A DNA stretch of 34,203 bases, from positions 1 to 34,203 of IMG/VR virus record IMGVR_UViG_3300048026_000011, one strand, 5' to 3'. Numbering within the stretch: the stretch's first letter is position 1; every line of letters begins with the position of its first letter. A program made the position numbers and the translations under genes. The notes under the pieces were generated by a model. The model was not told where the DNA came from and did not search any database. It worked only from the letters and a program-made list of their open reading frames with translations. Source of the stretch: a virus. Shown here in pieces: positions 17,740-24,030 of this stretch.

Positions 17740-19779
17740 ATGGCACAAGATATATTCGCACCTAAATCATCCTTCGATATTGCATTCGAGAGACCACAAG
17801 AACCAGTAAGAGACAACACTGCTAAGATCCGGTCTGACTTTCAAGCAATGGCTCTTAACTCTCAAGCACGGGCCATACAAGGTCAAACACAGTATGAGAG
17901 TGCTGTCTTTAAAGGACTTAATGCTGGTATAAGTATTGCTGGTGATGGCATAGAAGCCTTCCAGAACTCTAGGGAGAAGGGTGCTATCAGTGACCTACTA
18001 AAAGCCATAGACGTTGCAGACCAAGAGGCTGAACAAAAAGGTATGTCCTACGAAAGCCGTAGAACTAAATACGGAGAGGCCATTCAAGACGCTGCAGACA
18101 GACTTCCCGGTGGTTATCGTGACTTAGCTAAGTACAACACTACCTTACAGGCTAAGACAGGCCTTTCGTTAAAAGAGATTGCAACAAGTCCTGAGCAGAC
18201 CATGCAAGAAACTATGATGAAAGATCCTGTGTTTATCACTGCCTACCAAGCATCTAGGATCTTAGAGCCTAACCTCACAGAAGACCAGAGGTTTGCTTAT
18301 GCTCAGAATGCAGCGGCAGAGAATGCAGCTGTAAGCCTAATGCAGACTACAGCAAACGTCAACGATCTGTCATCTTACTACGGCAAGACTAAGCCTCTAA
18401 TTGAAAACATGCAAAAGAACCTTCATACTGCTGTAGTTGCTGCTATTTCAATTAAAAAGGATAGTGGTCAACCTATTACGCCCACCGACATTGAAAATCT
18501 AGAGGTTGGTATTGCAGAAGCTAAACTACAGATTGAGATGGCTGTTCCTAACACTGTACCTCAGGAAGAGAGAGACAACGTAACTGAGTTTTTCTCTAAC
18601 CTAGATAACTTTATGACTCAGATTAAGGAGAGTAAAGATCCTGATAATATCACAAAAGGTATTGTATCTTCATTGGTACAGGGATCACAGAATTTCGGAG
18701 AAGCTATTGCATTTGCAAACATAGCCAGTATTGAAATGCTTACGTCAACCGCTGGTATTGACATTATGAAAACAGCCACTAAGAAACTATCAGATGGTGG
18801 AAGCACTGCAGCTATTTCAAGCCTAGGTAATCTAGACACTATCTTTAATGATATTCTAAGTAACAAGCCTGATGAAGTTGTTGGACCTAACACAATACTC
18901 TCTCCTGAGGAGATGGGTGCTTTGTTTGATACTACAAACATGACTGCAGAAGACTTGCTCACAGAACGTCAAACAGGTCTAGGCCTCTTGAAGGAACTCG
19001 AAGTAGGTGCAGTTGCTACAGATCTAGGACGTAAACAGCTTGTAGCTGGTGTAGCATCTGTAGTTAAGAGCCTTAACCACCTTGACTTCCACCAGACAGG
19101 TTCTCAGATCAAAGAGCTTGTAGAAGACTCAGGTCTCCTAGAGAAGATCAACATGCTTGAGAGTGTAGATAAACCAGCTGCTAACCAGATCCGTACCTTG
19201 TTGAACAGTGCAATTACTAACAACCTCCGCTTTGCTGAGAGCACACTGTCATCTATTGAGTCTGGAGCTAAAGGTATTTACGGTTACAAACTAGGCTTGG
19301 AGTGGGACGAAGCTACTAAAACTTACTATGCTACAGCATCTGATTTCATAAGAGCTGTGCAACGTGAGATTGGAAGTGAGGCACCTGCTACCAATTCTAA
19401 AGGTATGCCCCTTGTTAAAGGCACGTACCTTGGCACGTTTGGTGACATAGAAAAGGCCTACAAGTATCGTACTGTGATTGAGCAAACAAACAGTCTTCTT
19501 GATAAGACCCTTGTTGATGGAGTAGACACTAATCAAGAAACTATCATACAAGGAACTAGACTAGAACCTATCGTAGTTGAAAACGAAGAGGCCGTTGGTC
19601 TGGTGGCGGAAGGTCAGTGGTATAGTCTAGATGGCGTAGTAAAACCTAAGCCGTACACTATTCAAGGAGAAACAGATGACGAGCAACAAGCGTTCTTCGA
19701 TAAACTTGCGCCGGGTTCTGTGTTTATCAATCCTTCTGATGGCAGGTTGCTCACTAAACCAGAGCCAGAGTTTCAATAA
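17740..19779 (+). CDS. Internal virion protein, gp15-like
   Basis: A 679-residue, mainly helical and soluble protein beginning one base after the preceding stop. The N-terminus has PKSSFDIAFERPQEPVRDNT and a long Ala/Gln-rich helical region. The C-terminus (DDEQQAFFDKLAPGSVFINP followed by a short basic-acidic end) resembles the end of many phage internal proteins. T7 gp15 is 747 residues and acts with gp14 and gp16 in the ejection channel. In T7 the order is 14-15-16, while here the larger protein comes first, so the order is 14-16-15 if these assignments hold. The last 104 bases overlap a possible upstream start of the next gene in another frame. Confidence 0.72.
   Translation: MAQDIFAPKSSFDIAFERPQEPVRDNTAKIRSDFQAMALNSQARAIQGQTQYESAVFKGLNAGISIAGDGIEAFQNSREKGAISDLLKAIDVADQEAEQKGMSYESRRTKYGEAIQDAADRLPGGYRDLAKYNTTLQAKTGLSLKEIATSPEQTMQETMMKDPVFITAYQASRILEPNLTEDQRFAYAQNAAAENAAVSLMQTTANVNDLSSYYGKTKPLIENMQKNLHTAVVAAISIKKDSGQPITPTDIENLEVGIAEAKLQIEMAVPNTVPQEERDNVTEFFSNLDNFMTQIKESKDPDNITKGIVSSLVQGSQNFGEAIAFANIASIEMLTSTAGIDIMKTATKKLSDGGSTAAISSLGNLDTIFNDILSNKPDEVVGPNTILSPEEMGALFDTTNMTAEDLLTERQTGLGLLKELEVGAVATDLGRKQLVAGVASVVKSLNHLDFHQTGSQIKELVEDSGLLEKINMLESVDKPAANQIRTLLNSAITNNLRFAESTLSSIESGAKGIYGYKLGLEWDEATKTYYATASDFIRAVQREIGSEAPATNSKGMPLVKGTYLGTFGDIEKAYKYRTVIEQTNSLLDKTLVDGVDTNQETIIQGTRLEPIVVENEEAVGLVAEGQWYSLDGVVKPKPYTIQGETDDEQQAFFDKLAPGSVFINPSDGRLLTKPEPEFQ
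19664..19669 (+). promoter_or_regulatory. Ribosome binding site for the long lysozyme-like form
   Basis: AAGGAG six bases before the ATG at 19676 and inside the gp15-like coding region. It matches the Shine-Dalgarno consensus better than the site at 19782-19785 used by the short form. Confidence 0.45.
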
Positions 19780-20326
19780 GTGGAGTGATCTGATGGACTT
19801 TTCTAAACAAGCTACAGAATATGTACAAACTGCCGTACCTGAAAGCCTACAACCAGCCTCAGTTACTCAAACAACACTAGGTTCTGTAGAGGCTAAAGGG
19901 TACGACACACTGTTCAACAACTTTGAAACAAAAGAAACACCATTTAAAGGTTTCAAAGTCTCTAACCAAACAGTAGGTCAGCTGATTGACTTCTCTAAAC
20001 CGTCAGGTGCGTACGGAAAATACGTTAAACCTCGTCTACCTGAGAATACAGAGGCCTATAAGAAAGGTCTAACCTCTACTCCTATGGGTAAGTACCAGAT
20101 TATAGGTGGGACACTTCGTGACTTAGTTAAACGTATGAAATTACCTAAAGATACCGTGTTCAACAAAGCCACACAGGACCGTATGTTTCTTTTCTATGCT
20201 AAGGAAAGACTAGCTATGGCAAATACAATGGCTGGAAAAAGAAAAAATCTAAGAGGTATCTGGGAAGGGTTCAAGAAGGTAGATGACAAGACCCTTGATG
20301 CGCTAATAGAAGAAATAGGTGGTTGA
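19676..20326 (+). CDS. Alternative long form of the lysozyme-like protein with lipoprotein signal
   Basis: The same frame is open upstream to an ATG at 19676, giving 216 residues. This start has a textbook AAGGAG at 19664-19669, six bases before the ATG. The added N-terminus holds basic residues (NKRSS, LRR), the hydrophobic run VLCLSILL and then MAGCS, which fits a signal peptide with a lipobox and a lipidated Cys at residue 25, Ser at +2. All of this is written over the last 104 bases of the gp15-like gene in another frame. Either it is a real second product (a membrane-tethered muramidase) or a coincidence of overprinting. The evidence is sequence pattern only. Confidence 0.4.
   Translation: MTSNKRSSINLRRVLCLSILLMAGCSLNQSQSFNKWSDLMDFSKQATEYVQTAVPESLQPASVTQTTLGSVEAKGYDTLFNNFETKETPFKGFKVSNQTVGQLIDFSKPSGAYGKYVKPRLPENTEAYKKGLTSTPMGKYQIIGGTLRDLVKRMKLPKDTVFNKATQDRMFLFYAKERLAMANTMAGKRKNLRGIWEGFKKVDDKTLDALIEEIGG
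19782..19785 (+). promoter_or_regulatory. Ribosome binding site for the short lysozyme-like form
   Basis: GGAG seven bases before the ATG at 19793, just after the stop of the gp15-like gene. Its place in the intergenic gap and its good spacing support the short form as the main product. Confidence 0.55.
19793..20326 (+). CDS. Lysozyme-like / lytic transglycosylase-like protein (short form)
   Basis: A 177-residue protein from the ATG at 19793, which has GGAG at 19782-19785 seven bases upstream. The core reads VEAKGYDTLFNNFE, then VGQLIDFSKPSGAYGKYV, then TSTPMGKYQIIGGTLRDLVK, then VFNKATQDRMFLFYAKERL. The TPMGKYQI-GTL block followed by an F-x5-QDR-x9-RL helix is typical of lysozyme-superfamily peptidoglycan hydrolases of alphaproteobacterial phages. 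The Glu in VEAKGYD (residue 33 of this form) is the best catalytic candidate. It could be the endolysin or a virion muramidase that replaces the domain missing from the gp16-like protein. The first ten residues (MDFSKQATEY) resemble those of the next gene. A longer form from 19676 is listed separately. Confidence 0.72.
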   Translation: MDFSKQATEYVQTAVPESLQPASVTQTTLGSVEAKGYDTLFNNFETKETPFKGFKVSNQTVGQLIDFSKPSGAYGKYVKPRLPENTEAYKKGLTSTPMGKYQIIGGTLRDLVKRMKLPKDTVFNKATQDRMFLFYAKERLAMANTMAGKRKNLRGIWEGFKKVDDKTLDALIEEIGG

Positions 20327-20327
20327 T

Positions 20328-21140
20328 ATGGATTTCTCAAGTCAAGCTAAAGAGTTCAAACCATCTAAGGCTGCAGCTGTAGTCAGTGACACTGTTGAAG
20401 ATGTCGTTGAAACAGGGCAACAAGCTGTGAAAGATGTTGTTAATGCTGGGGAGCAGGCTGTATCTGCAGGCACTAGCATGTGGCAGACTGTTGTAGACGG
20501 TGCTGCAGAAGCCTTAGAGAAGGGTGTGGACTACGTAGCAGATGTTGCACCTAAGGTAACAGAAGCTGTTGGAGATATGAGATCTCCTCTTGATGTAGTT
20601 ACAGAAAGTTTATCAAGTGCAGGTGAAAGCCTTTCTAATATAGGTACAAGTGAGTTCAGGTTCTTCACTGGTAACTATTTCAAGCCCGGTCAAACTGCTA
20701 CTGAGGAAGACTTAAATGAAACTGACATTGAAACCTTAAAATCTGCAGTCCGTAAGGCTATGGCAGAGGGTAGGTCTCAGGTAGACTACAAAGATTTCTC
20801 AGAGGAAGAGGGTACAGTCCTTAAAGGTGGTCCGTTGGCAGGTCTCTTCAACCCAGAGTTACGTATGGCTCGTACATTAGGTGGTTTTAAGTTCTCTAAG
20901 GACGAACAGGGTAACACTATTATACGAAACACTTATAACTTTAACGAAGGTAAAAAACGTAAGGCTTATGTAAAGGCCATACAAGCCGGGGATGATGACG
21001 CTGCTAATGACATTCTGCTTAACTCTCTAGAAAATCCTGTAGAGGCTGCTAGTATCTTAGCCTATGCTAAACAACAGAAGCTAAAAGACGAAGGTAAACC
21101 TTTCGAGACAGAAATGGTAATTAACTTAGGAAAAGTATAA
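20328..21140 (+). CDS. Uncharacterised virion-associated-like protein
   Basis: A 270-residue protein whose ATG at 20328 lies one base after the previous stop; a GTG at 20319 is in frame but overlaps that gene. The N-terminus (MDFSSQAKEF) resembles the start of the preceding short lysozyme-like protein. Residues 15-95 are an Ala/Val/Glu-rich amphipathic helical region (DTVEDVVETGQQAVKDVVN). The C-terminal half contains FNPELRMARTLGGFKFSKDE and NTYNFNEGKKRKAYV, then a helical end closing with EMVINLGKV. I recall similar C-terminal segments in structural loci of other marine phages, but no function. The stop overlaps the next start (TAATG). It may be a further ejected protein; that is conjecture. 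Confidence 0.7.
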   Translation: MDFSSQAKEFKPSKAAAVVSDTVEDVVETGQQAVKDVVNAGEQAVSAGTSMWQTVVDGAAEALEKGVDYVADVAPKVTEAVGDMRSPLDVVTESLSSAGESLSNIGTSEFRFFTGNYFKPGQTATEEDLNETDIETLKSAVRKAMAEGRSQVDYKDFSEEEGTVLKGGPLAGLFNPELRMARTLGGFKFSKDEQGNTIIRNTYNFNEGKKRKAYVKAIQAGDDDAANDILLNSLENPVEAASILAYAKQQKLKDEGKPFETEMVINLGKV

Positions 21141-21583
21141 TGTTCGGACTACCTCTAGAACTAATCACAATGTTAGGTTCTACCGTACTAGGTGGGGTCA
21201 TGTCCATATGGGGACAGAACATTAAATCTAAACAGGCACAACAAGAGATGCTCATGGAACGAGCTAACTTTAATGCCAAGCAAGTAAACAAAGCTAGATC
21301 TGCAGGCAAGAACGATAAACACTTTGCATGGACACGTAGGCTTATAGCCTTGTCTGCAGTGTTTGCTATTATCGTACTGCCTAAGCTGGTTGCTGTGTTC
21401 TACCCTGATGTCAGTGTCATTGTAGGCTACACAGAAGTCGAAGGTGGCTTCATGAACTGGCTCTTCGGGGGTAATGAGGCAGTGAAGTGGCAATCTGCTC
21501 AAGGCTTTGTTATCACACCACTGGACACACACATTGTGTCTGCTATCGTAGGACTATATTTCGGAGCGGGGTTCACAAAGTGA
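21140..21583 (+). CDS. Three-transmembrane holin-like membrane protein
   Basis: A 147-residue protein with three hydrophobic stretches: residues 6-24 (ELITMLGSTVLGGVMSIWG), 66-88 (RLIALSAVFAIIVLPKLVAV) and about 128-146 (HIVSAIVGLYFGAGF). Between the first two lies a charged helix (KSKQAQQEMLMERANF). This layout resembles the three-TM holins of gene-transfer agents and rhodobacterial phages (GTA_holin_3TM-type). Its place after the lysozyme-like protein and before a one-TM coiled-coil protein supports a lysis role. The alternative is another inner-membrane protein. The start overlaps the previous stop (TAATG). Confidence 0.65.
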   Translation: MFGLPLELITMLGSTVLGGVMSIWGQNIKSKQAQQEMLMERANFNAKQVNKARSAGKNDKHFAWTRRLIALSAVFAIIVLPKLVAVFYPDVSVIVGYTEVEGGFMNWLFGGNEAVKWQSAQGFVITPLDTHIVSAIVGLYFGAGFTK

Positions 21584-21855
21584 AAAAAGATCAAGAGTGG
21601 CATTTATCGAAGTCAGTACCACTGACATTTGTTGTAGCAATATTTATACAGACAGCCTCTTTGGTATGGTATGTGTCCTCTATGGATAACACGATACGTA
21701 ACAACGAGAAAGAACTAATGCGTCAGGATGTACGTATACAATCCTTAGAGGGTGTAGTACAGACACAGGCTCTGACACTAGCACGTATAGATGAAAATAT
21801 AAAGTCTATCCGTAATATGATGGAAGCAGTGCAAAGAGCAAGAGACCCAAGGTAA
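21580..21855 (+). CDS. Small one-TM coiled-coil protein (i-spanin-like)
   Basis: A 91-residue protein. I choose the GTG at 21580, overlapping the preceding stop by four bases (GTGA) and preceded by GGAGCGGGG. The frame continues back to 21487, but that part lies over the holin-like gene and is Cys/His-rich junk. The N-terminal HLSKSVPLTFVVAIFIQTAS, followed by LVWYVSS, forms one membrane helix, followed by a charged helix (RQDVRIQSLEGVVQTQALTL) likely to be a coiled coil outside the membrane. This topology is that of an inner-membrane spanin subunit, and its neighbours are lysis-like. Similar proteins in rhodobacterial phages are usually left unnamed. Function is inferred from topology and position. 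Confidence 0.6.
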   Translation: MKKDQEWHLSKSVPLTFVVAIFIQTASLVWYVSSMDNTIRNNEKELMRQDVRIQSLEGVVQTQALTLARIDENIKSIRNMMEAVQRARDPR

Positions 21856-22325
21856 TGGACCCTCTTACTTGTATAGCTGCAGCCAGCACAGCCTACAAAG
21901 CTATCAAGAAAGGCTTTGAGGTTGGTAAGGAGATCTCTTCGATGGGGTCTCAGCTACAGCAATGGTCTAAGGCTATATCTGACTTGGACTACGCACACGA
22001 GAAAGCATCTAAACCTCCCATGTATAAGATGTTCTCTGATACCCAGAGTCAGGCCTTAGAGGCGTGGTCTTGTAAGAAGCAAGCCCAAGAAATGAGAGAG
22101 GAACTTCGTAGCTACATCAGTTTCGTACACGGGCCATCGGCTTGGGATGAAATCGTAAGGACTGAGGCTAAGATGCGTAAGGAACAAAGAGAACTGGTGT
22201 ATAAGAAACAAGAGTTCATAGATAACTGCATTAATTGGGGTGTAGGTTTAATCGTAGTTCTAGCTGGTGCAGCTGGTCTAGCTTTCGTTATATACTTAGT
22301 AGGTAAACAACAGGGGAAATGGTAA
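21855..22325 (+). CDS. Uncharacterised C-terminally anchored membrane protein
   Basis: A 156-residue protein starting at a TAATG overlap. Residues 1-30 (MDPLTCIAAASTAYKAIKKG, then FEVGKEISSMG) are followed by a long charged helical part. A single hydrophobic helix lies near residues 128-149 (NWGVGLIVVLAGAAGLAFVI). It ends with a short basic tail. Proteins with this MDPLT...KKGFEVGKEI opening occur in many marine phages without a known role. It could be part of a lysis or membrane cassette, or a virion protein. The stop overlaps the following gene. Confidence 0.68.
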   Translation: MDPLTCIAAASTAYKAIKKGFEVGKEISSMGSQLQQWSKAISDLDYAHEKASKPPMYKMFSDTQSQALEAWSCKKQAQEMREELRSYISFVHGPSAWDEIVRTEAKMRKEQRELVYKKQEFIDNCINWGVGLIVVLAGAAGLAFVIYLVGKQQGKW

Positions 22326-22588
22326 TGGCTAAGAAAGATCCAAGACTAGAACGAGCAGGTGTGTCAGGCTTCAACAAACCTAAATCTACACCAAGTCACA
22401 AGACTAAATCTCATATTGTTGTAGCTAAGGTGGGTGACCAGATCAAGACAATCAGGTTCGGTCAGAAAGGTGTTAAAGGTAGCCCTGATGGGTCAGCCCG
22501 TAACAAAGCATTCAAGGCAAGACACAAGAAGAACATTGCTAAAGGTAAGATGTCTGCAGCCTATTGGGCTAACAAGGTGAAGTGGTAA
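22325..22588 (+). CDS. Small basic conserved marine-phage protein
   Basis: An 87-residue lysine-rich protein. The ATG at 22325 overlaps the previous stop (TAATG) and AGGGG lies eight bases upstream; an in-frame ATG at 22319 is too close to that site. The sequence has GVSGFNKPKSTPSHKTKSHI, then a beta hairpin IVVAKVGDQIKTIRFGQKG, then FKARHKKNIAKGKMSAAYWA. I recall this combination as a widely conserved protein of unknown function in marine phages, including cyanophages. It opens a series of basic proteins at the end of the late arm. Nucleic-acid contact is likely from charge alone. No function has been established to my knowledge. Confidence 0.75.
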   Translation: MAKKDPRLERAGVSGFNKPKSTPSHKTKSHIVVAKVGDQIKTIRFGQKGVKGSPDGSARNKAFKARHKKNIAKGKMSAAYWANKVKW

Positions 22589-22776
22589 TGTGGTTAGCTG
22601 TAGTCATGGCCTGTCAAACCCTTGAGGTTTCCTCTTGTGTTACTATGGGCAACGAGAATAACTTATGGTATACCGAAGAAGAGTGTCAGCTTGACGCTGT
22701 TAACATGGCTGTGACACTAATGAATAAAGGTATCTATGCTAGGCCTAATTGTTTTAAAGTAGGGGAGAGTGTATAA
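22588..22776 (+). CDS. Small four-cysteine protein, possibly exported
   Basis: A 62-residue protein starting at a TAATG overlap (an in-frame upstream ATG at 22582 would add two residues). The first eight residues are hydrophobic (MWLAVVMA) and run into Cys 9. Further Cys at 17, 33 and 55 could form two disulfides, which would need an oxidising compartment. The core reads LWYTEEECQLDAVNMAVTLM then ARPNCFKVGESV. No basic n-region precedes the hydrophobic stretch, so a classical signal peptide is doubtful. Its neighbours are basic and lack this pattern. Function unknown. Confidence 0.65.
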   Translation: MWLAVVMACQTLEVSSCVTMGNENNLWYTEEECQLDAVNMAVTLMNKGIYARPNCFKVGESV

Positions 22777-22949
22777 TGGCTAGTCCTAAACCATCTAACC
22801 CGGCCTTGTGGTCACGAGCTAAGGCAGCTGCTAAGAAAAAGTACAAGGTGTACCCCTCTGCTTATGCAAATGCCTATGCTTCTAAGTGGTACAAAGAGAA
22901 GGGTGGTAAGTGGTCCGGTAAGGACAACAGAGTAAAGAGGAAAGCATAA
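22776..22949 (+). CDS. Very small lysine-rich protein, 57 aa
   Basis: A 57-residue protein from the ATG at 22776, overlapping the previous stop (TAATG), to the TAA at 22947-22949, which overlaps the next start in the same way. The sequence begins MASPKPSNPALWSRAKAAAK and continues KYKVYPSAYANAYASKWYK before a basic tail. This NPALWSRAKAAAKKKYKVYP-type opening is one I recognise from small proteins of marine phages and giant viruses. It is strongly basic (about 15 Lys plus Arg). It may bind DNA or act in the virion. The overlaps on both sides argue that it is real despite its size. Confidence 0.75.
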   Translation: MASPKPSNPALWSRAKAAAKKKYKVYPSAYANAYASKWYKEKGGKWSGKDNRVKRKA

Positions 22950-23173
22950 TGCCTAAAGGAGGACTAGGTAAGTGGTTCGGAGAAGACTGGCGAGATGTAA
23001 AGACAGGTAAGGCCTGTGGTCGCAAGTCAGCTACGAAGAGCAAGAGGGGTTACCCTGCATGTCGCCCGAAGGCAGTAGCTGGTAGCATCTCTAAAAAGGA
23101 GGCGGCTAAGAAGACTGGACCTAGAAGAGTCAAGTGGTCTACAACAGCATCAGGAAAGAAAAGGAAGAAATAA
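22949..23173 (+). CDS. Small basic protein with GLGKWFGE/W motif (DUF5872-like)
   Basis: A 74-residue protein starting and ending in TAATG overlaps. It begins MPKGGLGKWFGEDWRDVKTG, then KACGRKSATKSKRGYPACRP, and ends in KWSTTASGKKRKK. The pattern GLGKWFGE-W-D-KTGK-CGR-S...YPACRP is a conserved small domain seen in marine phages and large algal viruses (DUF5872-type, named from memory). Two cysteines about 15 residues apart (residues 23 and 38) could bind metal or form a disulfide. High Lys/Arg content suggests contact with nucleic acid or the capsid interior. Function is not established. Confidence 0.75.
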   Translation: MPKGGLGKWFGEDWRDVKTGKACGRKSATKSKRGYPACRPKAVAGSISKKEAAKKTGPRRVKWSTTASGKKRKK

Positions 23174-23274
23174 TGCCATACAAGAACGGAAAGAAAATGC
23201 CCTACGGTAAAGGGGCTGTAAAAAAGAAGCCAGCTATGGCTAAGAAGCCAATGCTTAAGAAGAAAAAGAAGTAA
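23173..23274 (+). CDS. Micro-protein, 33 aa, lysine-rich
   Basis: A 33-residue frame from the ATG at 23173 (TAATG overlap with the preceding gene) to the TAA at 23272-23274, followed nine bases later by the terminator. It reads MPYKNGKKMPYGKGAVKKKP and ends in a run of lysines. The MPYKNGKKMPYGK opening contains a repeated MPY-GK element and resembles small Lys-rich peptides that close late operons in marine phages. Net charge is extremely positive. It could be DNA-condensing or simply a leftover frame. The shared stop/start arrangement is the main support. Confidence 0.55.
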   Translation: MPYKNGKKMPYGKGAVKKKPAMAKKPMLKKKKK

Positions 23275-23282
23275 GCAATAAA

Positions 23283-23327
23283 AAACCCCGCTAAGGATTG
23301 AGTTCCTTGGCGGGGTTTCTTTCTTTT
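23283..23327. terminator. Bidirectional Rho-independent terminator between the two arms
   Basis: A 14-base stem (AAACCCCGCTAAGG at 23283-23296 with CCTTGGCGGGGTTT at 23305-23318, one G-U wobble) and an 8-base loop. On the + side it is followed by TCTTTCTTTT; on the - side its complement is followed by a T-rich run from the A-tract at 23279-23285. It sits between the last late gene (ending 23274) and the stop of phoH (23326), so it can end transcription from both converging arms. Confidence 0.92.
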
Positions 23328-24030
23328 ATAGGCCTTCTTTAATGAAAGTCTTGACCCACATGGCTGTGATGTCAGATCTAACAATGTCCTCTACACCAAA
23401 CTCCACCGTAGGTACAGGTAGCATGTACTTCTTAGCTAGGTGGATAACCTTAGACAAACCATCGGCTTCCCTGAGGTCACTCTGTTGTGCATCACCATTA
23501 AGGACGATGGTACTACCCTCACCTACCCGTGTCAGCAACATCTTGAGTTCGTGTGTCGTGATGTTCTGTGCTTCGTCAACGATTATGAAGGCATTATCGA
23601 AGCTACGACCACGCATAAGTGCAAGAGGTGCCATCTCAATGTTACCATTCTTGATACCAGTTTCGACTGTTCCTTTACCAAGGTGCTTCTCCAATACATC
23701 TAACACAGGTAATGCCCAAGGCATTGTCTTCTCTTGAAGGTCACCCTTCAGGAACCCTAGTTCTTTACCTACTGCTACATGAGGCCTCGTTATAACGATC
23801 TTATCAATTCGCTTAGTCGCATACAAATCCGACGCCACCGTTGCCGTGATGTAAGTTTTACCTGTTCCAGCTGGACCAAGAACAAATACTTGATTCGAAG
23901 ATGAAAGGGCATCAATGAACTCCTTTTGTTTGTCAGTACGAGGTACGAGACCTGATGTCTTCTTAGAGTCAGCGCCTTTGTAGTTAGTCTTTCTTCGTGT
24001 AGGTTTCTTCAAGGGTTCTATATTATTCAT
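23326..24030 (-). CDS. phoH: PhoH-like P-loop ATPase
   Basis: A 234-residue protein with Walker A GPAGTGKT at residues 52-59, the PhoH-type segment ITRPHVAVGKELGFLKGDLQ at 80-99, and Walker B FIIVDE at 148-153 followed by AQNIT. It covers the full PhoH ATPase core, preceded by a basic 30-residue extension. PhoH genes are common in marine phages and some are tied to the host phosphate regulon, but the biochemical role in phages is unresolved; RNA-related ATPase activity has been proposed for the family. It is the last gene of the early arm. The start overlaps the upstream gene's stop (ATGA). No Pho box was seen. Confidence 0.92.
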   Translation of the reverse strand: MNNIEPLKKPTRRKTNYKGADSKKTSGLVPRTDKQKEFIDALSSSNQVFVLGPAGTGKTYITATVASDLYATKRIDKIVITRPHVAVGKELGFLKGDLQEKTMPWALPVLDVLEKHLGKGTVETGIKNGNIEMAPLALMRGRSFDNAFIIVDEAQNITTHELKMLLTRVGEGSTIVLNGDAQQSDLREADGLSKVIHLAKKYMLPVPTVEFGVEDIVRSDITAMWVKTFIKEGL

